DNA of 64,000 nucleotides from Bacillus massilinigeriensis (GTDB lineage: Bacteria > Bacillota > Bacilli > Bacillales > Cytobacillaceae): positions 1,640,678 to 1,704,677 of the forward strand of contig NZ_LT630337.1 of NCBI RefSeq assembly GCF_900117315.1, in the 5' to 3' direction. Shown in pieces: positions 26,376 to 34,618 of the stretch. A program made the position numbers and the translations under genes. The notes beneath the pieces were generated by a model. The model saw only the letters and a list, made by a program, of their open reading frames with translations. It searched no databases and had not been told where the DNA came from. The stretch's first letter is position 1, and each line of letters opens with the position of its first letter.

Positions 26376-26909
26376 TCAGATTAACGGAAACATATCAGAT
26401 TGCATATATCGATTGCTAATAATATTCCGATGATGAAGCTCATGTCCAGCTATAATATAGGCAATGGCACGAGCTGTCACTAGAGAGTTGTTTGCTGTTC
26501 CTTCTCTTAACCATGCTTTAGGCTCTAATCGTTTAAGCAATTGAAGAGTTGCCTTACGCACAACTGCAAAATCTTCTCGTAATTCTTGAATGGTATACCG
26601 ATTAAAATCAGCGTTTTGAACATAAGTATTTTCGTTGAAGCCTGGAAGCGACACGGTTTCACCTCGAGCAATACAAAGAAGGCGGTATGCCATAATCCGT
26701 TCTGTGTCTATCACGTGACCGACAACTTCTTTTATACTCCATTTGTCTTCAGCATATTTAAATAATGCTTGTTCTTCAGAAAACTTATTAAGGAATTGGT
26801 TCATTTCCTCCGAATGCTGTTGTAGAATTTGAATAATATCCCCATCCGGGATTGAGTTTATATATTTTGAAAAGTATGCTGAGTATTCATGTTCTTCTGG
26901 TCTTCCCAT
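26376..26909 (-). CDS. DinB family protein
   Basis: A 177-residue four-helix DinB/YfiT-type protein. The metal-ligand histidines appear to be in EVVGHVIDTERIMAYR and IIAGHELHHRN (two HxxxH-like positions). Members act as thiol transferases (e.g. with bacillithiol) or are uncharacterised. The start MGRPEEHE is about 8 bases after AAAGGAG. Single gene, divergent from the DNA glycosylase-like gene. Confidence 0.85.
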   Translation of the reverse strand: MGRPEEHEYSAYFSKYINSIPDGDIIQILQQHSEEMNQFLNKFSEEQALFKYAEDKWSIKEVVGHVIDTERIMAYRLLCIARGETVSLPGFNENTYVQNADFNRYTIQELREDFAVVRKATLQLLKRLEPKAWLREGTANNSLVTARAIAYIIAGHELHHRNIISNRYMQSDMFPLI

Positions 26910-27068
26910 CTCCATCACTCCTTTATTCTCTTGAAAGATTTTCAATTATCGATTCACATGGTTTTTTAGTAAAATAAAAGTAAATTATGATGATCGGTTT
27001 TTAACATGCTGGTTGCTATCCATCTTATATGTCAAAATTACTCTAATAAAATCACGGGGATAATTAAA

Positions 27069-27710
27069 ATGATGCACAACTCTCTTCAAATATACAACAA
27101 ATTATTTAACTCTTATGGTCCGCAAGGCTGGTGGCCAGCGGAGACACCTTTAGAAATGATGATTGGAGCGATCTTAGTTCAAAATACAAACTGGCGAAAT
27201 GTTGATAAAGCCCTATCCAATCTAAAGCCCTATTTAAATGCCGAGTCGATTGAAAAATTATCAACCCAGGATCTTGCAGAGCTTATTCGACCAAGCGGCT
27301 ACTATAATATGAAAGCACATCGAATTAAGTCCTACCTAGAATGGTTCAAAATGTATGACTACAATATCGATTTAGTAAAAAAAATAGAGAAACAACAATT
27401 ACGTAGCAAACTATTAAACATTCATGGAATCGGTCATGAAACGGCAGATGTGATCTTACTTTATGCTTTTGATAAACCCATTTTTGTCGTAGATGCTTAT
27501 GCTCGTAGAATTTTTTATCGTCTCGGGTATGATATGCCTAAATCATATGATGCATTTAGAAATCAAGTGGAAAAGAAATTTCCAATGAACCTTAAGCTCT
27601 ATAATGAATTTCATGCGCTTCTCGTTGAGCATGCCAAAAGGTATTGCAAAACCAATCCCGTCTGCCCAGAGTGTCCCCTACTTGAAATATGTATGAGGAG
27701 ATACGATTAG
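27069..27710 (+). CDS. Endonuclease III-like DNA glycosylase (HhH-GPD, Fe-S)
   Basis: A 213-residue HhH-GPD base-excision enzyme. Features are EMMIGAILVQNTNW, the helix-hairpin-helix LLNIHGIGHETAD, the catalytic aspartate in VVDAYARR, and a C-terminal iron-sulfur loop CKTNPVCPECPLLEIC. The spacing of that loop is C-X5-C-X2-C-X5-C, where classical Nth has X6 first, so this is a relative of Nth, not the housekeeping enzyme. The start ATG at 27069 is preceded at a distance by GGGG; a longer frame reaches 27006. It would excise damaged bases. Confidence 0.85.
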   Translation: MMHNSLQIYNKLFNSYGPQGWWPAETPLEMMIGAILVQNTNWRNVDKALSNLKPYLNAESIEKLSTQDLAELIRPSGYYNMKAHRIKSYLEWFKMYDYNIDLVKKIEKQQLRSKLLNIHGIGHETADVILLYAFDKPIFVVDAYARRIFYRLGYDMPKSYDAFRNQVEKKFPMNLKLYNEFHALLVEHAKRYCKTNPVCPECPLLEICMRRYD

Positions 27711-27739
27711 AAAGGTCACTGCAAATTTGTTATTATTTG

Positions 27740-28078
27740 TTAATTTTTATTGTACCCAAAGGTCCCTCTCGAAAGCAATGCATCCTACCAGAAATTCTCT
27801 CTAAATATGATTTTTTCATCTGGAGTAAACATAGGATGATATTCTAGGAGCGTAAATTTATAGTTTTCCTTTGCGTAGTCATGGCCTTTATCATTCATTA
27901 GCTTAACAAGTTCTTTATTACCACCGTGTCCATTTGATATATATTGCTCCCATCTCGACCATATACCTGATTCACCATATGCGGAGCCAACATATTTTTT
28001 TCCTGTCTTTTTGTCAAAAATAACATAGACTCCCTTCACATTTTCCAATGCTGTTTTCCAATCCTGCATTTGTTTCAC
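27740..28078 (-). pseudogene. GIY-YIG nuclease family remnant, truncated 5' and interrupted by a stop
   Basis: The GIY-YIG core is present (VKGVYVIFDKKTGKKYVGSA, then SRWEQYI). An in-frame TAG follows ENFW, and the same frame then continues for 14 codons that look like the missing C-terminus, with DALLSRGTFGYN and a true stop at 27740. The TAG is one base from an AAG lysine codon. Upstream, the frame is closed within a few codons of 28078 and runs into repeat-like DNA, so the N-terminal half usual for this family seems lost. The stump could still be made, but decay is the simpler reading. Confidence 0.7.
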
Positions 28079-28129
28079 GTTCCGCTAATTAATCCATTTG
28101 ATAGGAATTCCGAGCTATTTTCGAACAAT

Positions 28130-28198
28130 AACGGAACCTCTGTCCGTAAGCTACCTTTTTGGAGCTGTTTTTGTGATTTAGCGGATCCTGTGTCCGTT
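28130..28198. repeat. Two copies of a short GGA-CC-N-GTCCG repeat
   Basis: AACGGAACCTCTGTCCGT (28130-28147) and AGCGGATCCTGTGTCCGTT (28180-28198) share the pattern CGGA-CC-TGTCCG. Similar motifs occur at 49923-49943 and 49974-49992. They lie in non-coding DNA upstream of the truncated GIY-YIG remnant. No coding potential is seen in 28079-28330. Confidence 0.5.
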
Positions 28199-28340
28199 CC
28201 TGTGAGCTTAGGTTGCCCCAAATTTGATAAACCGACACTGGTTCCGTTGTTTAAAATTTCCATTTGGGATTTTCCCAAAAATCCACAGTTTTAACGGCTG
28301 TGGTGTAACAGGCTTTAATACTCTCTTATCATTAAATAAA

Positions 28341-28364
28341 GAGCGAGTATTTTCAACTCGCTCC
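28341..28364 (-). terminator. Terminator of the acyl-CoA operon
   Basis: GAGCGAGT-TGAAAAT-ACTCGCTC on the minus strand is followed by TTTATTTAA, directly after the last acyl-CoA dehydrogenase gene. Confidence 0.75.
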
Positions 28365-28370
28365 ACTTTC

Positions 28371-29585
28371 TTACTTATTAACCATTTCTTTATCACATTC
28401 AAACGGCCAGGATGGTAATGGCTGCTCAAGAGGCTTATCATCTCGATATCCAAGCACATACTCTGCCTGCATTATCGTATGAATTTCACGCGTTCCCTCA
28501 TAGATAACTGGTGCTTTGGAATTACGCAAATAACGTTCAACTGGGTATTCACTTGAATAACCATATGCCCCATGAACTTGAACTGCGTCATCTGCCGCTT
28601 TATTGGCAAAATCACAGGCCATCCATTTGGCTAAAGAAGTTTCTCTTGTATTTCTTTTTCCTTGATTCTTCAATTCCCCTGCTCGATAAACTAGTAGTCT
28701 ACTTGTTTGTAAACCTGCCTCCATTCGAGCAATCATTTGTTGAACAAGCTGGTGTTTACCAATTTCTTTACCAAAGGTTTTACGTTCATGGCAGTATTTC
28801 ACGCTAGCCTCTAAACAAGCCATGGTCAATCCAACAGCGCCTGCTGCAACCGTAAATCGACCGTTATCAAGGGCTGCCATAGCGATTTTAAAGCCTTCCC
28901 CTTCACGACCGAGAAGATTTTCCTTAGGTACCCGTACATGGTCAAAAAATAATTCCCCGGTATTTCCTGCACGTATTCCATGTTTTCCTTTAATTGCCCG
29001 CGATGAAAATCCTGTCATTGTTCGTTCGACAATAAAAGCCGAAATTCCATGATGTCTTTTTTCTTTATCTGTATATGCGAACACAAGAAAATGATCGGCG
29101 TAGTCACATAAAGAAATCCATGTTTTAGAACCGTTTAATATATAATCATCACCATCTAGTACAGCTGTTGTTGATAGGGAGGCAACATCAGAGCCCGCCC
29201 CTGGCTCCGTCAAACCAAACGCACCAACCTTCTCTCCCCTTGCTTGTGGAACAAGGTATTTTTGTTTTTGCTCCTCCGTTCCAAATTGCAGCAAAGTTAA
29301 GCTATTGAGCCCTGTATGTACGGAAACGGCTGTACGAAAGGCCGTATCTCCCCTTTCAAGTTCTTCACATACAATGGCTAAGGAATTATAATCCATTCCA
29401 CTGCCACCATACTTTTCTGGTATACAAACTCCCATTAAATTTAATTCCGCCAATCTTTTTAATATACCCGCATGAAAGTAGGCTTGATCATCCCATTCCC
29501 TAATATTAGGCATAATCTCCTTATCTACGAAACTTCTAACCATTTTCCTCAACATTACTTGTTCTTCTGTTAATTCAAAATTCAT
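28371..29585 (-). CDS. Acyl-CoA dehydrogenase
   Basis: A 404-residue FAD enzyme that makes the alpha-beta double bond in acyl-CoA. It has the signature FGLTEPGAGSDVASLST, the flavin-contact KTWISLCDYADHF, VQVHGAYGYSSEYPVERYLRN and the catalytic glutamate in YEGTREIHTIM. It carries a roughly 20-residue tail beyond the usual end (LEQPLPSWPFEC). It lies 131 bases after the yngE-type gene and may be the last gene of the leucine-type operon or have its own transcript. The substrate chain is not deducible. Confidence 0.9.
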   Translation of the reverse strand: MNFELTEEQVMLRKMVRSFVDKEIMPNIREWDDQAYFHAGILKRLAELNLMGVCIPEKYGGSGMDYNSLAIVCEELERGDTAFRTAVSVHTGLNSLTLLQFGTEEQKQKYLVPQARGEKVGAFGLTEPGAGSDVASLSTTAVLDGDDYILNGSKTWISLCDYADHFLVFAYTDKEKRHHGISAFIVERTMTGFSSRAIKGKHGIRAGNTGELFFDHVRVPKENLLGREGEGFKIAMAALDNGRFTVAAGAVGLTMACLEASVKYCHERKTFGKEIGKHQLVQQMIARMEAGLQTSRLLVYRAGELKNQGKRNTRETSLAKWMACDFANKAADDAVQVHGAYGYSSEYPVERYLRNSKAPVIYEGTREIHTIMQAEYVLGYRDDKPLEQPLPSWPFECDKEMVNK

Positions 29586-29716
29586 GTGCTTTCCTCCCTA
29601 AATTTTTTTAACATTTGATTGAAGAAAACTCCCTTTTGCAAAAGTCCAGAAAATAATCTGTAACTACACAAAAAGGAGTCATTTAAATCTGATTTATTCA
29701 TGTTTTTTGATTTTTA

Positions 29717-31255
29717 TTACACTGGGTAAACACCATGTTTTCGTTCTGAGAAGACTACATATTTAGACAGATAGACTTCTAAACGTGCTGCAAGCTCTTC
29801 TCTAAGTCGATTGGGTTCGACGATATCGTCTATGATTAATTCAGAAGCAAGCCTATAAATATCAATATCTTTCTGGTATTCCTCGCGCTTTTCCATAATA
29901 AATGCAGTTCTTTCCTCATCACGTAATGCAGCTATTTTATTTGCATATACAGCATTGACTGCTGCTTCTGGTCCCATAACTGCAATGGCAGCAGATGGAA
30001 GAGCTATACAACAATCCGGTTCAAAAGCTGGACCTGCCATTGCATATAGACCGGCACCATAGGCCTTACGGACAATGACCGTCATTTTTGGAACGGTTGC
30101 TTCACTCATCGCCGAAATCATTTTGGCACCATGACGAATGATTCCTGCTTTTTCAACATTTGTACCAATCATGAAACCTGGGACATCAGCAAGGAATAAT
30201 AGTGGGATATGATAAGCATCACAAAGATTAATAAACTTTGCGGCTTTATCTGCACTATCATGGAATAATACCCCGCCTTTGACTCTTGGCTGATTCGCAA
30301 TGATTCCTATAGGTTGTCCCTCAATCCTCGCAAGGCACGTGATTAATTCAGGCGCAAAAAGCTTTTTAATTTCACACATAGAGCCTTCATCAACTAGACG
30401 GTCGATAAGCTGGTACATATCAAATGGGGCATTTTGATTTTTCGGTATTAATTCCTCAATTGTCTTTTCACAAGCTGCTGGAGCTTTTGGTTCTTTTTTT
30501 GCAGGTTTTTCCGAATAATTGTTAGGAAAATAGGTTAAATATTTGCGGGCATATTGAATCGCTTCTTCTTCACTTTTTACTAGTACATCTCCGCATCCAG
30601 AAACGGAGCAATGCATTTTTGCACCACCCATTTGTTCAAGGGTAACCTTTTCACCTATCACCATTTCAGCCATTCTAGGTGAACCAAGATACATGGATGC
30701 ATTGCCCTCAACCATGACAACAATATCACAGAACGCAGGAATATAGGCACCACCTGCAGCTGATGGACCAAACAATAAACAAATTTGTGGAACTTTGCCG
30801 GATAATTTGACCTGATTGTAAAAAATACGACCAGCTCCACGACGGCCAGGGAACATTTCCAACTGATCCGTAATTCGGGCACCTGCTGAATCGACAAGAT
30901 AAATCATTGGACAGCGCAGCTTTTCTGCAGTCTCCTGTATTCGGATAATCTTCTCAACCGTTAATTTCCCCCAGGATCCAGCCTTGACAGTAGAGTCATT
31001 TGCCATTACACATACGGTTTGCCCATGTATTTTTCCAATCCCTGTAATCACACCATCTGCAGGGAGTTCACCGACCAAAACATTGGCAAATGCTCCATCT
31101 TCTGTCTCTAGACCATTGTCAAATAAAAGGCTTAGTCTTTCACGTACAAATAGTTTCCCTTGTTCTTGATTCTTTTGATGATATTTCTCGTGACCACCCT
31201 TTAAAATGGAACTCTTTTTGATTTCGTATTCTGATTGTACTTCTGTTTCTTTCAT
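29717..31255 (-). CDS. yngE: Acyl-CoA carboxylase carboxyltransferase subunit (YngE/MccB type)
   Basis: A 512-residue carboxyltransferase that moves CO2 from biotin to an acyl-CoA, here probably 3-methylcrotonyl-CoA. Visible are GSWGKLTVEKI, the oxyanion segments GPSAAGGAYIPAF and ADVPGFMIGTNVEKAG, and the C-terminal AVNAVYANKI. The start MKETEVQ follows AAGGAGG. A GGTGTCAGGCACC repeat lies between it and the upstream hydratase gene. It matches the order of the B. subtilis yng operon. Confidence 0.92.
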   Translation of the reverse strand: MKETEVQSEYEIKKSSILKGGHEKYHQKNQEQGKLFVRERLSLLFDNGLETEDGAFANVLVGELPADGVITGIGKIHGQTVCVMANDSTVKAGSWGKLTVEKIIRIQETAEKLRCPMIYLVDSAGARITDQLEMFPGRRGAGRIFYNQVKLSGKVPQICLLFGPSAAGGAYIPAFCDIVVMVEGNASMYLGSPRMAEMVIGEKVTLEQMGGAKMHCSVSGCGDVLVKSEEEAIQYARKYLTYFPNNYSEKPAKKEPKAPAACEKTIEELIPKNQNAPFDMYQLIDRLVDEGSMCEIKKLFAPELITCLARIEGQPIGIIANQPRVKGGVLFHDSADKAAKFINLCDAYHIPLLFLADVPGFMIGTNVEKAGIIRHGAKMISAMSEATVPKMTVIVRKAYGAGLYAMAGPAFEPDCCIALPSAAIAVMGPEAAVNAVYANKIAALRDEERTAFIMEKREEYQKDIDIYRLASELIIDDIVEPNRLREELAARLEVYLSKYVVFSERKHGVYPV

Positions 31256-31271
31256 CCTTTTCCTCCTTCTC

Positions 31272-31286
31272 AAGGTGCCTGACACC
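31272..31286. repeat. GGTGCC-type short palindromic repeat inside the operon
   Basis: AAGGTGCCTGACACC is a copy of the GGTGCC-GGCACC element, located in the 39-base gap between yngF and yngE, where a strong terminator would be harmful. It forms only a short stem without a T-run. Confidence 0.55.
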
Positions 31287-31294
31287 ATATCCCC

Positions 31295-32089
31295 TTATTT
31301 GCCTTTGTATTGTGGGGGGCGTTTTTCTGCAAAAGCAAGCAAGCCTTCTAGTCTATCCTTAGTTGGGATTAATGCGTTGTAGGCAAGTTCCTCGATTTTC
31401 AACCCGGTTGCAAGGTCCACTTCCACTCCCTTGTTGATGGCAGCCTTTGCTTGAACTAAAGCAAGTGGCGCATTTTTAGCTATGGCAATTGCGAGTTCTA
31501 GAGCTTTATCCAATAATTCCTCTCTTGGAACTACATATTCTAGGATTCCAATCCCTTCTGCTTCACTGGCAGACAGGCGTTTTGCCGTAAAGATGAGTTC
31601 CTTCGCTCTTCCACGTCCAATTAGACGAGGAAGCCGTTGAGTTCCTCCAGCCCCTGGAATAATACCTAGGGATGCTTCGGTTAAACCAAACTTTGCTTCC
31701 ATTGCACCGATTCTTAAGTCACAAGCAAGTGCAAGCTCGAGACCTCCTCCGAATGCAACCCCATTCATTGCAGCAATGACAGGCTGTGGCAAGGCCTCAA
31801 CTTCTGATACAGTCGTACCAATCAAACGGACTATTTGCTTAACTTCATCGTCATCCATTTCCTTACGTTCCTTTAAATCGGCCCCTGCACAAAAGGCTTT
31901 ATCACCCGAACCAGTCAAGATAACAACCCGAACCGTGGAATCATTTTTAATCGTATTGAAACAATCATTTAGGTCAGTAAGCATTTGACGCGAGAAAGCA
32001 TTTGCAGCCTCAGGGCGATTGAGCGTAATAATGGCAATCCCGTCATTCCCCTTTTCGACTAACACCGTTTTCCAACTTTGATTGTTCAT
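31295..32089 (-). CDS. yngF: Enoyl-CoA hydratase, methylglutaconyl-CoA hydratase type (YngF)
   Basis: A 264-residue crotonase protein, with FCAGADLKERKEM, NGVAFGGGLELALACDLRI, and the catalytic glutamate regions TEASLGIIPGAGGTQRLPRL. In the B. subtilis operon the equivalent protein hydrates 3-methylglutaconyl-CoA in leucine breakdown. Its ATG overlaps the stop of the upstream lyase gene by four bases (ATGA), so translation is coupled. Confidence 0.9.
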   Translation of the reverse strand: MNNQSWKTVLVEKGNDGIAIITLNRPEAANAFSRQMLTDLNDCFNTIKNDSTVRVVILTGSGDKAFCAGADLKERKEMDDDEVKQIVRLIGTTVSEVEALPQPVIAAMNGVAFGGGLELALACDLRIGAMEAKFGLTEASLGIIPGAGGTQRLPRLIGRGRAKELIFTAKRLSASEAEGIGILEYVVPREELLDKALELAIAIAKNAPLALVQAKAAINKGVEVDLATGLKIEELAYNALIPTKDRLEGLLAFAEKRPPQYKGK

Positions 32090-33003
32090 GAGATTCGCTC
32101 CTTCCCTTCATTTCGCAAAATCTCCATCTGACGGCTATTTAGTGGTTTTCCAAGAATCCCCTCAAGTAGTTGTGCTGACTTTAATAGTCTACCTAGGTCC
32201 ACTCCAGTTTCTATTCCCATCTCGTGGAGTAAATAGAGAAGGTCATCGGTAGCCACATTTCCTGATGCCCCTTTGGCATATGGGCATCCCCCTAAACCTC
32301 CTACAGCACTGTCAAAAATCGTAATTCCCATTTCTAATGCTTTTACCACATTGGCTAATGCTGTACCTCTTGTATCATGAAAATGAAGAGCTAGTTTACT
32401 AGATTCATAATGTGGAAGGAGTTCCTCAAGCAAACGTTCGACCTGATTAGGAACACCGACACCAATCGTTTCACCTAAGGAGACTTCATCAACTCCCATG
32501 GAAAACAAATGATCGACAACCTCCCTTACTTGCTGAGGTGCTACAGGACCATCGATTGGACAGGCGATTACCGTTGACACGTAACCTCTTACACTCTTTC
32601 CCGCCATCTTTGCTTCCTGTACTACCTCTTGAAGAACTAGATAGGTTTCGCTAATAGTTTTATTGATATTGGCCATATTATGACCTTCACTAGCAGACAT
32701 AAAGACACTGACTTCATCGACATTAGCCTCTAATGCTCGGTCCAGCCCTTTTAAATTTGGCACTAGGGCTGCATAGGTCACCCCATTTTTTCTCGTAATA
32801 CCTTTTAGCACATCAGATGCATCACTGAGTTGTGGGATCCATTTCGGATGGACAAAGGAGCTAACCTCTATATAGGACAAGCCAGTCTCTGATAATGAGT
32901 TAATCATGGAGATTTTATCTTCGGTTGAAAGTATTTGCTTCTCATTTTGAAGGCCGTCTCTCGGTCCTACTTCTCTTATCATCACTTGTTTTGGTAGTTT
33001 CAA
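32086..33003 (-). CDS. yngG: Hydroxymethylglutaryl-CoA lyase (YngG)
   Basis: A 305-residue TIM-barrel lyase of the HMG-CoA lyase type, which splits HMG-CoA into acetoacetate and acetyl-CoA, the last step of leucine degradation. The signature EVGPRDGLQNE, the metal-site LHFHDTRGTALANV and the catalytic-cysteine loop GLGGCPYAKGASGNVATDDL are all intact. It sits in the expected place between the biotin carrier and the hydratase. Confidence 0.94.
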   Translation of the reverse strand: MKLPKQVMIREVGPRDGLQNEKQILSTEDKISMINSLSETGLSYIEVSSFVHPKWIPQLSDASDVLKGITRKNGVTYAALVPNLKGLDRALEANVDEVSVFMSASEGHNMANINKTISETYLVLQEVVQEAKMAGKSVRGYVSTVIACPIDGPVAPQQVREVVDHLFSMGVDEVSLGETIGVGVPNQVERLLEELLPHYESSKLALHFHDTRGTALANVVKALEMGITIFDSAVGGLGGCPYAKGASGNVATDDLLYLLHEMGIETGVDLGRLLKSAQLLEGILGKPLNSRQMEILRNEGKERIS

Positions 33004-33015
33004 AGATTTAACCTC

Positions 33016-33228
33016 CTACTCAACCTCAATGACAATGTCGTTATCGTTTACAAAATCCCCCTCTTGAACGTGAATCTTCACTATGGTCCCTTCTACCTCA
33101 ACATTTACTGGTATTTCCATTTTCATTGATTCAAGGATAATAACCTCCTGACCGGCTGTTACCTTTTCCCCCTCTTTAACCAATACCTTCCATACACTTC
33201 CAGCCATTCCTGCTTCCACTTTTGTCAT
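33016..33228 (-). CDS. yngHB: Biotin/lipoyl attachment carrier protein (YngHB)
   Basis: A 70-residue single-domain biotinyl carrier with the biotinylation motif ESMKMEIPV (lysine near residue 36) and the usual paired hairpins (KVLVKEGEKVTAGQEV and VQEGDFVNDNDIVIEVE). It delivers carboxybiotin between the YngH-type carboxylase and the YngE-type transferase. In many organisms this domain is fused to the carboxylase; here it is separate, as in B. subtilis. A gap of only 12 bases separates it from the lyase gene. Confidence 0.93.
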   Translation of the reverse strand: MTKVEAGMAGSVWKVLVKEGEKVTAGQEVIILESMKMEIPVNVEVEGTIVKIHVQEGDFVNDNDIVIEVE

Positions 33229-33250
33229 TTTCCTATCCCCTTTTCTTTGT

Positions 33251-34606
33251 TTATGTTAAGCTCGGTACGTAAAATTGATTGACGAATTGTGTCGTCGTAT
33301 ATCCTGATATAAATTGCTCATGACTCACTGTTTGAATGAGCATTGGAATATTTGTTTTAATACCTTCCACTTTGTACTCTTCTAATGCCTGCTTTATTCT
33401 TTCACATGCAATGGCTCTTGTCTCTCCCCATGCAATCAATTTTCCAATCATCGGATCATAAAAAGGAGTCACTTGAGAGCCACTTTCTACTGCACATTCG
33501 TTTCGAATACCTTCTCCTTCTGGCAAGACAAATTCAGAAATTTTACCAGGAGATGGAAAGAACGTTTTAGGATCTTCTGCATAGATTCTTACCTCAATGG
33601 CATGACCATTTCGTTTAACATCCTCTAGAGAAATAGAAAGTATTTCTCCTGAGGCAACCTTCAATTGCTCCTCTACTAAATCAAGTCCTGTAATTTCTTC
33701 AGTCACAGGGTGTTCCACCTGTAATCTAGTGTTCATCTCAAGGAAATAAAAATTTTGCTCACGATCTACGAGAAACTCAATAGTTCCTACATTTGTGTAG
33801 CCAATATGCTTGGCAGCTCTTACCGCAGCATCAAGCAATTTAGCGCGGGTTTCTTCACTTATAAAAGGTGATGGGGCTTCTTCCACTACCTTTTGATTGC
33901 GACGTTGAATGGAGCATTCTCTTTCCCATAAGGGGATCACATTGCCATGGGTATCTGCTAGTATTTGAACCTCAATATGATGTGGCTCCTCCACATACTT
34001 TTCGAGAAACATAGCCCCATCCCCAAAGAATGACTCTGCCCGTTTTTTGTTACCGGAAAAGGCCTTGACGAGCTCCTCCTCGGAATGAACGAGCTGCATT
34101 CCAATTCCGCCCCCACCTGCTGATGCCTTTAGCATGAGCGGATAACCAATTTCCTTTGCAGCCATTCTTGCTTCCTCTTCGCTTTCAAGTGGAGTATTAA
34201 TTCCTTCAATAATTGGAACTCCAGCCTCCTTCATTGTTTTCCGAGCCTCAATCTTGCTGCCCATGGAAGCTATGATTTCCGGAGAGGGGCCAATAAATAC
34301 GATTTCTTCTGCAGCGCACCTTTTCGCAAATTCTGCGTTTTCTGATAATAGACCATATCCAGGGTGTATGGCTTGTGCTCTACTTGCTTTAGCCACACGT
34401 ATGATTTCATCAATATTTAAATAGCTTTGATTAACCGGGGGCTTACCAACGCAATAGGCTTCGTTAGCTTCCCGAACAAACTTGGAATCCCTATCTGCTT
34501 CTGAATATATTGCAACCGTGTCAATCCCAAGTCTTTTACAGGTTCGAATAACCCTTAAAGCAATTTCTCCACGATTAGCAATCAGTACCTTTGGAAACAA
34601 AAACAC
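33251..34606 (-). CDS. yngH: Biotin carboxylase subunit (YngH)
   Basis: An ATP-grasp biotin carboxylase of about 450 residues with LIANRGEIALRVIRTCK at its N-terminus, the ATP loop KASAGGGGIGMQ, RECSIQRRNQKVVEEAPSPF and EMNTRLQVEHPVTE. It charges the neighbouring carrier with CO2. Start choice is open: GTG codons at 34618 and 34606 and a TTG at 34600 are in frame. GGAAGGGG lies between the first two, so I take 34606. The gene follows the ligase gene without a gap. Confidence 0.9.
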   Translation of the reverse strand: MFLFPKVLIANRGEIALRVIRTCKRLGIDTVAIYSEADRDSKFVREANEAYCVGKPPVNQSYLNIDEIIRVAKASRAQAIHPGYGLLSENAEFAKRCAAEEIVFIGPSPEIIASMGSKIEARKTMKEAGVPIIEGINTPLESEEEARMAAKEIGYPLMLKASAGGGGIGMQLVHSEEELVKAFSGNKKRAESFFGDGAMFLEKYVEEPHHIEVQILADTHGNVIPLWERECSIQRRNQKVVEEAPSPFISEETRAKLLDAAVRAAKHIGYTNVGTIEFLVDREQNFYFLEMNTRLQVEHPVTEEITGLDLVEEQLKVASGEILSISLEDVKRNGHAIEVRIYAEDPKTFFPSPGKISEFVLPEGEGIRNECAVESGSQVTPFYDPMIGKLIAWGETRAIACERIKQALEEYKVEGIKTNIPMLIQTVSHEQFISGYTTTQFVNQFYVPSLT

Positions 34607-34618
34607 CGCCCCTTCCAC

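Noticed and set aside
28079..28330. CRISPR-like array from the spaced GGA-GTCC motifs.
   Set aside because: Only two degenerate copies, no constant repeat of 25 bases or more and no cas gene.
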